Shown here in pieces: positions 8,347 through 20,750 of a DNA stretch of 64,000 bases; the first letter of the stretch is position 1, and each line of letters begins with the position of its first letter. The notes beneath the pieces are model-generated. The model was not told where the DNA came from. It saw only the letters and a list, made by a program, of their open reading frames with translations, and searched no databases. The position numbers and the translations under genes were made by a program. The DNA lies in NCBI GenBank assembly GCA_021443545.1, contig JABUTU010000029.1, positions 1 through 64,000 on the forward strand, read 5' to 3'. Source of the DNA: Marinilabiliaceae bacterium. GTDB taxonomy: Bacteria; Bacteroidota; Bacteroidia; Bacteroidales; Marinilabiliaceae.

Positions 8347-10509
8347 TTATATAGTCTTGATGAATTTCACATGGCCATTGTCGTAGGTGATACGAATGAT
8401 GTTGAGACCCTTCTGTTTATGGGAGTGTTTGCGGCCGTCGACCGAATAGTATTCGCGTGATACCTCGGTAGCGTTGGTCTCAATGGCTGGAAGGGGAGTC
8501 GTGGAGCACTTGAGCGTTATGCTATAGAGATTCACGCCTGCTGTTGTGGTCAGAACCACATTACCCGTCTCAGATGCCGTGAAGGTATGCGTAGTGCGGG
8601 TAATAGTCTTTTGAGTTGCGGGAGTAGCGTTTGAAGCGTTCCAGCCGCGTTCCTCAGTGCTATTTGCCGATTTATAGTCCACCTCGATAGAGCTGCCAGC
8701 GAGAACATTCGAGATTGTGATGGTGAGGTTGCCCCCATTGAGCTGGATATTATTAGGAGAGCTATCGGTATTGATGCGGAGTTTGTCAGCTGCGAATGTT
8801 CCGAAGATGAGTTCTTTCGTCTCCTCGATAGCTATGCCGTTAGCCTTGAGAGTGCCGGAGAAAGCAGGTGAGGCAAAGCGCCCCGTTTTAGAGGCAACAA
8901 GAGTCCAAGAGTTGTCGTTTTGAAGATTGTCGATGGTGGCTGCGCTGAAGTCGGAGAAGTCCCATATCGTCGATGGAGTTGTTGGAATCTCTCCGTAGCC
9001 CTTAGTCTCGTCGGTGTTGATGGTTGCAGTGCAGTTCATGACATCTGCCACGAGAGAGTTGCAGTAGACCTCGATATTGTTATAATTTGAGTCGATTGTA
9101 TTTAGAGTTGCATCAGAAGCTTCATTAGGGTTGAGGCCATTAGCAGTCTCCCATGCATCGGGCATGCCATCGTCATCGCTGTCGACTGGCTTAGTCGTTG
9201 AGGCATAATAGGGGTATCCGCCGACATCAGTCTGCGAGTCGATGAGACCATTAGAGCTGCCATTAGAGCCTATGTAGGTTGTTTTCCTTTCGTCAGCCTC
9301 GCGGGCGTAACGAGCATCCACGGCATCGCGGTTGAGCGAGCAGCCGGCATACATAAGGACCTTGTCGTAGGCCGTCGCAGCATCATCGACAGAGGCAGGA
9401 TGCATATTGCCAAAGTTGAACATCGTCGTAGTGCGAAGAGTCGTCGCGTCCATCACCGTCGTCTCAGCTGTCGTGCCATCCTGCAGGGTCTTGTAGAACG
9501 TCGACTGACTGTTTTTGTTGGGAGTGAAACCGCTGTAGTCCCAGTTAGCACCCTTGTCGACCATGAAGTTGCCATTCACGTAGTAGAGACCTGTCGTGCC
9601 GTTACGAAGATTTGTTGATGCGTCGTTCAAGGCGTAGGGTTGGAAGATCCGGTATTTAGCGCTTGACTTGGCAGCGGGGCCCGCCTTGTAGTAGTTGTTG
9701 ACGAAGTTATAGCGACCGCCCTCGCCTGCATAGCCCGAGTTATCGCCCCAGTTATAGAAGACGCAGTTGGTCATGTCGACCAGCTCCTCAGCATTAGCAG
9801 TGTTGTTAGCCTCCTCGCTCCCGTCGGCGATAGTTCTGAAACGCGGTCCGCACATACGTGGGTTGCGGCTGTCGTGATGAATCAGGAAGTTATGGTGGAA
9901 GGTAGCGTACTGACCGCCCCATATACCGCCGTAGCCGTGTTTGCCCTTGTCGTGAACCGAGTTACGAAGGCTCTCGCCGAGGATACACCACTGCATGGTG
10001 AAATTTGTATTGTTGTAGAACGAAGAGCACTCATCGGTAGACCACGACATAGAGCAGTGGTCGATGATGATATCCTTCTGGTCGCGCCCCCAGAGAGCAT
10101 CATCCTCCGTCTCCTTCTCGTCGCCCATACGGAAACGCAGGAAACGCAGAATCACATTATCACCCTGAATGACAGTCGAGTAGTTCTTGATACATATCCC
10201 ATCGCCCGGAGCCGTCTGACCCTCGACAGTCACATCGCCATATATCACAAGACGTTTGGTAAGCTCGATAGTACCCGAGACATCGAAGACGATGATACGA
10301 GGGTATAGTTGTTTGAGAGCCCATCGCAGAGAGCCCTTAGAATCAGTATCGCTAAGCGTTGTGACGTGAATGACCGAGCCGTCTCTGCCCCCCTTCACGT
10401 AACGACCGCCACCGTCAGCACCAGGGAAGGCGAGCACCTGGGCGACAGATGATGAAGAGAGACATAAGAGAAGAGCAATTAGAAATAGGTATCTTGCGAA
10501 AATATTCAT
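8347..10509 (-). CDS. Secreted pectate lyase (polysaccharide lyase family 1-like) with C-terminal tail motif
   Basis: Signal peptide; FPGADGGGRYVKGGRDGSVIHVTTLSDTDSKGSLRWAL, IIDHCSMSWSTDE, HHNFLIHHDSRNPRM; 720 aa. Confidence 0.9.
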   Translation of the reverse strand: MNIFARYLFLIALLLCLSSSSVAQVLAFPGADGGGRYVKGGRDGSVIHVTTLSDTDSKGSLRWALKQLYPRIIVFDVSGTIELTKRLVIYGDVTVEGQTAPGDGICIKNYSTVIQGDNVILRFLRFRMGDEKETEDDALWGRDQKDIIIDHCSMSWSTDECSSFYNNTNFTMQWCILGESLRNSVHDKGKHGYGGIWGGQYATFHHNFLIHHDSRNPRMCGPRFRTIADGSEEANNTANAEELVDMTNCVFYNWGDNSGYAGEGGRYNFVNNYYKAGPAAKSSAKYRIFQPYALNDASTNLRNGTTGLYYVNGNFMVDKGANWDYSGFTPNKNSQSTFYKTLQDGTTAETTVMDATTLRTTTMFNFGNMHPASVDDAATAYDKVLMYAGCSLNRDAVDARYAREADERKTTYIGSNGSSNGLIDSQTDVGGYPYYASTTKPVDSDDDGMPDAWETANGLNPNEASDATLNTIDSNYNNIEVYCNSLVADVMNCTATINTDETKGYGEIPTTPSTIWDFSDFSAATIDNLQNDNSWTLVASKTGRFASPAFSGTLKANGIAIEETKELIFGTFAADKLRINTDSSPNNIQLNGGNLTITISNVLAGSSIEVDYKSANSTEERGWNASNATPATQKTITRTTHTFTASETGNVVLTTTAGVNLYSITLKCSTTPLPAIETNATEVSREYYSVDGRKHSHKQKGLNIIRITYDNGHVKFIKTI

Positions 10510-10777
10510 TGTCTTTTGTTTTTAAATCATGATTGCAAGTTATTAAATAGTTGGTTTGGAGTTGTGTTGTTATTTATATCTTAATGGGGGATAAAATGTG
10601 TAAAAAGAGTAGAAAAAGTGATAAATAAGGAGATTGATTCATCAATGGGGTGTGAGGAGCAGCATTTGACATATCTTGGATGGTCGAGAGAGATTGATTA
10701 TTCAAGGGTAAATTGCAGAGGGAGATGAGAAGAATGTCTACTTATTTTCGTAACTTCGTGCAGTTAAAATTTGATAT

Positions 10778-11302
10778 ATGAAACGATTAGAGGATTATAT
10801 AAGGACTATTCCAGACTTTCCGAAAGAGGGGATAATGTTTCGTGATGTGACGAGTGTCATACAGGATGCTGAAGGACTGCGCCTTGCTGTTGACGCGATG
10901 AGCGGGCTTGTTGAGAGTGTTGACTACGACGTGATAGCGGCGGCAGAGTCGCGAGGCTTTATCTTTGGTGCTCCCATGGCGTACAACAGCGGTAAGTCGC
11001 TGGTTCTGATACGCAAGAAAGGCAAACTGCCGTGCGACACCATCAGTGCTGAATACGACCTTGAGTATGGCAAGGCGACTATTGAGATGCATAAGGATGC
11101 CATAAAGCTCGGACAGCGAGTGCTCATAGTTGACGACCTGATAGCGACAGGAGGTACGACCGAGGCCATGATACGACTTGTCGAGCAGTTGGGAGGCGTT
11201 GTAGCAGGCGTCGTAGTGCTCATAGAGCTGGCAGGACTTGAGGGACGCAAGAAGATAGCGCCACACAGATTATTCTCAGCGATAACATACGAAGGAAAGT
11301 GA
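10778..11302 (+). CDS. apt: Adenine phosphoribosyltransferase
   Basis: IRTIPDFPKEGIMFRDVT; AAESRGFIFGAPMA; VLIVDDLIATGGT PRPP motif. Confidence 0.95.
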   Translation: MKRLEDYIRTIPDFPKEGIMFRDVTSVIQDAEGLRLAVDAMSGLVESVDYDVIAAAESRGFIFGAPMAYNSGKSLVLIRKKGKLPCDTISAEYDLEYGKATIEMHKDAIKLGQRVLIVDDLIATGGTTEAMIRLVEQLGGVVAGVVVLIELAGLEGRKKIAPHRLFSAITYEGK

Positions 11303-12324
11303 TGCGTTCGTTGCAGAGCATAGCATTGCTGATACTATCGGCAGTCATACTTAACTCGTGTGACAGTCGTCCCTTCAGCCGTCCCGATACATCCGGGATA
11401 GATTATGAGGTAACCCTCACACCTATTTATAAAGAGGTATTTGCGAAGAGAGACGAGACTATACACGACAAGGTAGAGCGGCTCTCGCAAGCCTATCCGG
11501 GCTATTTCGATGATTATTGCATGCGGGAGCTACGACTTGGAAGTCGCGAGGATATGCTCTTTGAGCAGAGACTGGCAGAGTTTCTGCAGTATGGCGACAA
11601 TAATGAGGTTGTTGCAGCGTGCGACACGATGTGGGACGACCACTCGGGGAGAATTGCCAAAGAGCTGACCGATGCTTTTCGTTGCATGAAAGCGTTGATA
11701 CCCGACGTCGTTCTGCCCGAGACGATATATGCGCATATATCCGGCTTCAACAGTAAGATGTTTATGGACTCGAGTTATATCTCCGTCAGCTGGGAGCATT
11801 ATCTTGGAGCCGACTGTCGTTTCTATCAATGGCTTGACATACCCATGTATGCCCGACAGACGCGCCATTGGCAGTCGGTCTGTCCTGACGTCATCAGGGC
11901 ATGGCTCTATGGGCTCTATCCCAACGAAGGTGAGAAAGATGATATCCTGACGCACATCATATACCAGGGGCGTATACTATATGCCTTGTGGAGAGTTATG
12001 CCAGAGTTGAGCGAGGCAGTGGTCATGGGATATAACGAGCGACAGCTTGAGTGGTGTCAGAAATGCGAGAGCATGATGTGGGGGTATATGGCAGAGCAGG
12101 AGTTGCTCTATTCGACCAAGCCCATGGACAGAGCGAAGCTCATCAATGATGCTCCCTTTGTGGCCTATTTCGGACAGCAATCGCCAGGCAGAGCGCCCCT
12201 CTACTGTGGACTGCACATCGTCATGCAGTATATGGAGCGCAATCCCTCGACGACGCTCGATGCGTTGCTCAGGATGAGAGATGCACAGAAACTGCTTGTT
12301 GCATCCGGGTATCAGCCGAAATAG
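11299..12324 (+). CDS. Hypothetical lipoprotein (LxxC-type signal)
   Basis: IALLILSAVILNSCDSR lipobox; 4-nt GTGA overlap with the apt stop, or ATG at 11302. Confidence 0.7.
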   Translation: MMRSLQSIALLILSAVILNSCDSRPFSRPDTSGIDYEVTLTPIYKEVFAKRDETIHDKVERLSQAYPGYFDDYCMRELRLGSREDMLFEQRLAEFLQYGDNNEVVAACDTMWDDHSGRIAKELTDAFRCMKALIPDVVLPETIYAHISGFNSKMFMDSSYISVSWEHYLGADCRFYQWLDIPMYARQTRHWQSVCPDVIRAWLYGLYPNEGEKDDILTHIIYQGRILYALWRVMPELSEAVVMGYNERQLEWCQKCESMMWGYMAEQELLYSTKPMDRAKLINDAPFVAYFGQQSPGRAPLYCGLHIVMQYMERNPSTTLDALLRMRDAQKLLVASGYQPK

Positions 12325-12412
12325 TGATATGTTTTTTTACTTTTTAACTTTGCCCTTTAGAGTATAAGATATAAATTTGTTGCCGAAAACAACAATAACT
12401 TTTTTCGCATCA

Positions 12413-13357
12413 ATGCAACCTCAGTCATTTGTCAAGATTTTCTCAGGTACCAACACAATGTATCTTGCTGAGAAAATCAGTGCTTCTTTCGGTCAGAATC
12501 TTGGCTTAGTTCACAAAATTGACTTTTCGGATGGAGAGTACACCGTCAAGTTTGATGAGACTCTACGTGGTTCACACGTCTTTCTTATCCAGAGCACCTT
12601 TCCGCCAGCCGACAACCTCTTTGAGCTTCTTATGATGATAGATGCAGCCAAGCGAGCATCAGCAGCGAGCATCGTGGCGGTATTGCCATATTTTGGCTAT
12701 GCGCGACAAGACCGCAAGGATCAGCCGCGCGTTGCGATAGGAGCGAAGCTTGTAGCTGACCTCCTGACGGCGGCGGGAGTAGACCGCGTCATCACAATGG
12801 ACCTGCATGCCGATCAGATACAGGGCTTCTTCAACATACCTGTTGACCACCTCTATTCGTCGACCATCTTTGTGCCCTACATAGAGAGTCTTGGGCTGAC
12901 CGACATTGTTATGGCATCACCAGATGCGGGAGGCTCGAAGCGTGCACATCAGTATTCGAAGCATTTCGATGCGCCATTGGTTATATGTAATAAGCACAGA
13001 CCACGACCAAACGTAGTAGGTGAGATGCAGGTGATAGGAGATGTCAAGGGAAAGAACGTCATTCTTCTTGACGACATGATCGATACGGCGGGGACGTTGA
13101 CAGCGGCAGCCGACAAGATGATGGAAGAGGGAGCGTTGAGTGTCAGAGCCTTCGCCTCGCACGGAGTTCTCTCAGGCAAAGCCTATGAGAATATAGAGAA
13201 TTCACAAATCACAGAAGTAGTGATTACCGACTCTATACCGCTACGTCGTGAGAGCCCTAAAATCAAGGTTCTTTCGGTAGCCGATATGTTTGCCGAGACA
13301 ATTGCATGCGTATATAACAACGAAACAATTGCACGACATTTTGTTTTTAGAAAATAA
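12413..13357 (+). CDS. prs: Ribose-phosphate pyrophosphokinase
   Basis: IFSGTNTMYLAEKI, FADGE-like DFSDGEYTVKFDE, PYFGYARQDRKDQPR, VILLDDMIDTAGT. ORF track extends to a TTG at 12377; ATG 12413 preferred. Confidence 0.95.
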   Translation: MQPQSFVKIFSGTNTMYLAEKISASFGQNLGLVHKIDFSDGEYTVKFDETLRGSHVFLIQSTFPPADNLFELLMMIDAAKRASAASIVAVLPYFGYARQDRKDQPRVAIGAKLVADLLTAAGVDRVITMDLHADQIQGFFNIPVDHLYSSTIFVPYIESLGLTDIVMASPDAGGSKRAHQYSKHFDAPLVICNKHRPRPNVVGEMQVIGDVKGKNVILLDDMIDTAGTLTAAADKMMEEGALSVRAFASHGVLSGKAYENIENSQITEVVITDSIPLRRESPKIKVLSVADMFAETIACVYNNETIARHFVFRK

Positions 13358-13370
13358 AGAAGTACTTTTG
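13341..13370 (+). promoter_or_regulatory. Bacteroidetes-type promoter for rplY
   Basis: TTG (13341-13343), N19, TACTTTTG (13363-13370), matching TTG-N19-TAnnTTTG. Confidence 0.6.
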
Positions 13371-13459
13371 TGCCCGCAATTAATGCCCGAGCTTAGTGTG
13401 ATGGGAGATTAAGCGCAATAAGACTTAATTTTGAGTAACACAATTAATTAAAAAGAAAA

Positions 13460-14038
13460 ATGCAGACTATTGATCTGAAGGCCTCAAAACGTGAAGTAGC
13501 AGGCAAAGCAGCAATCAAGGCACTTCGTGCAGAAGGCCAAGTTCCATGTATCATTTATGGTGGAAAAGAGGAGATCGCTCTGACAGTTTCAGAGAAGGAT
13601 TTCAATAAGGTAATCTACACACCAATTGTTTATCTGATTAACCTTTCGATTGACGGTGCTGTTCGTCAGGCCATCGTTAAGGATATTCAGTTCCACCCAG
13701 TATCGGGTAAGATTCTTCATGCCGACTTCCTCGAGGTTCTTCCTGACAAGCCAATCGTAATTGGCATACCAGTTGAGTTGACAGGTAGTGCAGCCGGTGT
13801 AAAGGCAGGTGGTAAGCTTCAGCTTGAGATGCGTAAGCTCAACGTTAAGGGTCTTGCAGCCAACGTGCCTGAGACACTCAAGGTTGACGTGACAGAACTT
13901 GGTCTTGGTAAGGTTATCAAGGTTGGTGAGCTCAAGTATGACAATATCGAGGTTCTCAACGCCAAGGCAGCAGTCGTAGTAGCTGTTAAGATGACACGTG
14001 CAGCAATTGCATCGGCACAGGCAGAGGGTAAGAAGTAA
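13460..14038 (+). CDS. rplY: 50S ribosomal protein L25/general stress protein Ctc
   Basis: RALRAEGQVPCIIYGG; HADFLEVLPDKPIVIGIPVELTGSAAGVKAGGKLQ. Confidence 0.95.
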   Translation: MQTIDLKASKREVAGKAAIKALRAEGQVPCIIYGGKEEIALTVSEKDFNKVIYTPIVYLINLSIDGAVRQAIVKDIQFHPVSGKILHADFLEVLPDKPIVIGIPVELTGSAAGVKAGGKLQLEMRKLNVKGLAANVPETLKVDVTELGLGKVIKVGELKYDNIEVLNAKAAVVVAVKMTRAAIASAQAEGKK

Positions 14039-14065
14039 TAGGAAATAAGACTTCATATTCAGAGG

Positions 14066-14096
14066 GGGGTTGTCCTTTAAGGGCAATCCCTTTTTT
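14066..14096 (+). terminator. Rho-independent terminator after rplY
   Basis: GGGGTTGTCC-tttaa-GGGCAATCCC followed by TTTTTT. Confidence 0.85.
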
Positions 14097-14376
14097 GTTG
14101 TGTGTGGGGGGTTATATGGATTTTGGAATGATATGATTTGATTATTTGTGGGTTAGTTATTGCAGTGAGTATAGAATTATTTTGACAGAGCGTTTGTACT
14201 ATTGACAATTTATGATTAATCTTGTAGGTCGGAAAAAAGAAGGATTTTTTAGAGATATTTTTAATTAAATAGACTCACAACAATACAAAATGGATAAATA
14301 TGTGAGGACAAGAAAATTTGGGGAAGAAGACAGGAATGTTATTAGGTAATCAGACATGGGCTAAATATGACGAGGT

Positions 14377-14592
14377 ATGACACAGAACAACGTGGAATAT
14401 ATAACAGCTGTCATTGGTACTCTTTCAACAAAGTTGGGATTACCATGTTCGCGTATTTATCGTAGTTTGAATGAGGCGGGTTTAATTCAGAACTATTTGG
14501 TCAAGTGCTATGATGTGTTGCATACATTAAGTCTCGAATATGTGGCTGAGGATGTCGTAAATTATATGACAAAGAAAGGATTGACACTATGA
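14377..14592 (+). CDS. DUF3791 family protein
   Basis: 71 aa; SRIYRSLNEAGLIQNYLVKCYDVLHTLSLEYVAEDVVNYMTKKG typical of DUF3791. Confidence 0.8.
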   Translation: MTQNNVEYITAVIGTLSTKLGLPCSRIYRSLNEAGLIQNYLVKCYDVLHTLSLEYVAEDVVNYMTKKGLTL

Positions 14593-15068
14593 GAGTATAT
14601 CACAGTTCAGATATTATTATCGGTAGGCCAGACAATCTTCATTCGCGCAATGCCCTTGATTTTGGGAAAGGTTTTTATGTGACAAGGCTGAAAGAGCAGG
14701 CGGAGAAATATGCTCAGAGATATATCGCTTTGGGTAGCGATGCATACTTGCATGAATATGAATATACCCCATGTGTTGATTTCAATATGAAGGTATTTGA
14801 GCATTACGATGAGGAATGGTTGCGTTTTGTTTGCAACTGCCGTCGAGGTGGCGATGACTATAAGCAATACGATGTCGTTGAAGGAGGAGTCGCCAACGAC
14901 AAGGTATTCCGGACTGTGGATTTATTCATGAGCGGAATGATTACGATTGAGCAAGCCCTACAGCGACTAATCTATGAGGTGCCAAATAACCAGTTGTGCT
15001 TCATTTCTCAACCGGCCATTGATTATTGTCTTACACTTGTTGATGTAACCATAATTAAGGTAGACTAA
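14589..15068 (+). CDS. DUF3990 family protein (ADP-ribosyltransferase-like fold family)
   Basis: VYHSSDIIIGRPDNLHSRNALDFGKGFYVTRLKEQAEKYAQRY ... NNQLCFISQPAIDYL-like end; ATGA overlap with the upstream gene. Confidence 0.85.
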   Translation: MRVYHSSDIIIGRPDNLHSRNALDFGKGFYVTRLKEQAEKYAQRYIALGSDAYLHEYEYTPCVDFNMKVFEHYDEEWLRFVCNCRRGGDDYKQYDVVEGGVANDKVFRTVDLFMSGMITIEQALQRLIYEVPNNQLCFISQPAIDYCLTLVDVTIIKVD

Positions 15069-15069
15069 A

Positions 15070-15279
15070 ATGGATAAGATAGACCGCATAACACGTGACA
15101 TGAAGTATGCAAGGATTATTGAGTTGTTAGCACAGATACAACATGTTTCGTGCAACGAGGCAATGGATATGCTCTATACATCGCCATTATTTGAGATTAT
15201 CGATGAGGGTGTTGCTGATCTGATTTGTCGTAGCGATCAATACCTTGCAGAGGAGATAATTAGGTATAGTAAACAATAG
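15070..15279 (+). CDS. DUF3791-like protein, second copy
   Basis: 69 aa; ARIIELLAQIQHVSCNEAMDMLYTSPLFEIIDEGVADLICRSDQYLAEEII; starts 2 nt after the DUF3990 stop. Confidence 0.7.
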   Translation: MDKIDRITRDMKYARIIELLAQIQHVSCNEAMDMLYTSPLFEIIDEGVADLICRSDQYLAEEIIRYSKQ

Positions 15280-15396
15280 TTTTATCTCACACTTTTACTA
15301 CGTCTTCACGAGTCTTACAGGGGACGCATGTGCAAAAATCAAAATAGGATAGGGAAATACTAAAACCTTAATAAATCTTGATTTACAGTGCATTTT

Positions 15397-15426
15397 TTGT
15401 TGCGTCAGAATTATTGTTTAATTTTG
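15397..15426 (+). promoter_or_regulatory. Bacteroidetes-type promoter for the ABC-F gene
   Basis: TTG (15397-15399), N19, TAATTTTG (15419-15426). Confidence 0.6.
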
Positions 15427-15559
15427 CAGTCGATTTAGGGGAATTTCTGCAAATAGCTTTTTGAGAATTCGTGAATCTGCCGAAGATGCGAAATGTGTTT
15501 ATAGGATATCTCCATTGCTTTTAATCATTGAGAACGAAGTTCATTAAGATAATATATAG

Positions 15560-17194
<1,635 letters not shown>

Positions 17195-17202
17195 CCCATG
17201 AG

Positions 17203-17847
17203 ATGATTCTTCTGAATCTGCCATATTTTGGATGTATAGCGCACTGGGCACAAATCGTGTCGGGTGCGCCTTTTGCGTTTGAGACCCGTTGGCGTCATCA
17301 GCGTCGTACGTTCCGTACACGGACAGTCATAGGAGCCTCCGACGGCGAGTTAGCGTTGACGTTACCCTCTGAGAGCGACTATACGAAGCTCTATACAGAG
17401 GCATGTATCAACGATGCGACGCCATGGCGGCATCAGCATCTCAACGCCTTCATGTCGGCATATAGCAGCTCGCCCTTCTATGAGTTTTACATCGATGACA
17501 TAGCCCAGGTCGTCAACACCCCCTTTGAACGGGTATGGGATATGAATATGAAGCTGCATGAGACACTGGCCCGTCTGATGGATATTGATTTTGCACCATG
17601 TGACTACGATACGACACACCTTGCGCCAGAGGATATCGATATGCGCAGAGGTATCGAGCCTAAGCAGCAACACATTCTTCGCGAAGGACTGACTGAGGTT
17701 CCTTACTATCAAGTCTTTGCACCACAGCATGGTTTCCTGCCATGGCTCTCGGTCCTGGATCTGCTCTTTGAGATGGGACCGGAGGCGCGACTCGTGTTGC
17801 TCAAGATGAGTGGTAAGGCAGAAAACAGCAAAGTGAAAAACCGATAG
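17203..17847 (+). CDS. WbqC family protein
   Basis: MILLNLPYFGCIAHWAQI...RWRHQRRTFRTRTVIGA...LTLPSE. ORF track starts at TTG 17191; ATG 17203 preferred. Confidence 0.8.
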   Translation: MILLNLPYFGCIAHWAQIVSGAPFAFETRWRHQRRTFRTRTVIGASDGELALTLPSESDYTKLYTEACINDATPWRHQHLNAFMSAYSSSPFYEFYIDDIAQVVNTPFERVWDMNMKLHETLARLMDIDFAPCDYDTTHLAPEDIDMRRGIEPKQQHILREGLTEVPYYQVFAPQHGFLPWLSVLDLLFEMGPEARLVLLKMSGKAENSKVKNR

Positions 17848-17861
17848 TCCGATTGTGTAAC

Positions 17862-18833
17862 ATGCAAGAAACCAAGCCATACATATCAGTTATCATCCCA
17901 GTCTATAATGTAGCATTCTACCTCAGACGGTGTTTAGATAGTCTGCTATGTCAGACATATACCGATTTTGAGTTGTTGCTTGTTGATGATGGCAGTGACG
18001 ATGGCAGTGGTGCAATATGTGACGAGTATGCCAGTCGAGATGCTCGGATACGGGTCGTCCACAAGGAGAACGGAGGAGCCTCATCGGCACGGAATGTCGC
18101 CATTGATATAGCTGAGGGCTCATATATAGTCTTTGTTGATGCTGATGATGCCGTAGTACCTGATTACCTAAAGATAATGTTAGAGGATGCGCAGCGGTAT
18201 GATGCTGACGTTGCCATAACAGATTTCCGGATGGTATATGGAGATAAGCTGTCGGCAGAGAAAGGCGACAAGAGAGGGAGAGAGCGGAAGCTGACGCCAG
18301 CAGAAGCCATCGAGAAAATGCTCTATCAGGACGGCATCAAATCCAACCCTTTTGCCAAGCTTTTCCGTCGGGCGCTTTTTGATGAAATACGCTATCGGGA
18401 GGGGATACTCTTTGAAGATCTTGAGATATTACCGCGACTCTTTGAGAAGGCGAGAGTTGTAGTCTATAATCCCGTCGTAACGTATTACTATTGCTATCGC
18501 AAAGATAGCAGCATAGGGACATTCACGACAAAGAGTCTGAGTGTTTTAAGTGTGACGAGAGCCTTGTCCGAGAAGTACCAGTCAGATTCTCGACTGAGCA
18601 AGGCAGCACACGACCGAGAGCTGAGTGCCAACTTCAACATCTTCATGTTGATGATACGTGCGGGCTATCCGCTGAAGGATGCGACAGTTCAGGCGTGTTG
18701 GCGTGAGATACGCGAGAAGCGTCTTGAGAGTCTGTTGAACCCGCGAGTTAGAGTGAAAAACAAGATAGGCAGTCTTATTTCGTACCTTGGAGCGACAGTC
18801 CTCTCCGCCGTCTGCCGAATGACGAAGGGGTAA
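17862..18833 (+). CDS. Glycosyltransferase family 2 protein
   Basis: ISVIIPVYNVAFYLRRCLDSLLCQTYTDFELLLVDDGSDDGS; VFVDADD. Confidence 0.95.
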   Translation: MQETKPYISVIIPVYNVAFYLRRCLDSLLCQTYTDFELLLVDDGSDDGSGAICDEYASRDARIRVVHKENGGASSARNVAIDIAEGSYIVFVDADDAVVPDYLKIMLEDAQRYDADVAITDFRMVYGDKLSAEKGDKRGRERKLTPAEAIEKMLYQDGIKSNPFAKLFRRALFDEIRYREGILFEDLEILPRLFEKARVVVYNPVVTYYYCYRKDSSIGTFTTKSLSVLSVTRALSEKYQSDSRLSKAAHDRELSANFNIFMLMIRAGYPLKDATVQACWREIREKRLESLLNPRVRVKNKIGSLISYLGATVLSAVCRMTKG

Positions 18834-18900
18834 TACGCTAAAAGATATTTTGAGGGCTTCTATTAGAGATTCAATAGTAGTATATTATTCAGTTTCGCGA

Positions 18901-18939
18901 CAACTGGGTAAATAAAAAACGGCCAACTGGGTAAATAAA
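18901..18939. repeat. Two direct copies of CAACTGGGTAAATAAA spaced 23 bp start to start
   Basis: Identical 16-mers at 18901-18916 and 18924-18939. Confidence 0.85.
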
Positions 18940-19058
18940 TTGTGAAAATGTTGCGAGATAATTCACTATTTAGTGTTTGTTATAGGTTTAGAGTGTTGAT
19001 TTAGTGATAGTTATGGCTAAGTGAGAGTGCAATAGCTTGCTCAGACCATGCCTGAAAT

Positions 19059-19095
19059 AGCGCCAAAATCGGTAAAAAATGATGATTTTGGCGCT
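19059..19095. repeat. Perfect 12-bp inverted repeat between convergent genes
   Basis: AGCGCCAAAATC (19059-19070), 13-nt loop, GATTTTGGCGCT (19084-19095); no clear U-tract. Confidence 0.8.
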
Positions 19096-19133
19096 GGTTC
19101 AGTGAGTCTATTTGGTTAGATTTCTCATGTGTT

Positions 19134-20750
<1,617 letters not shown>

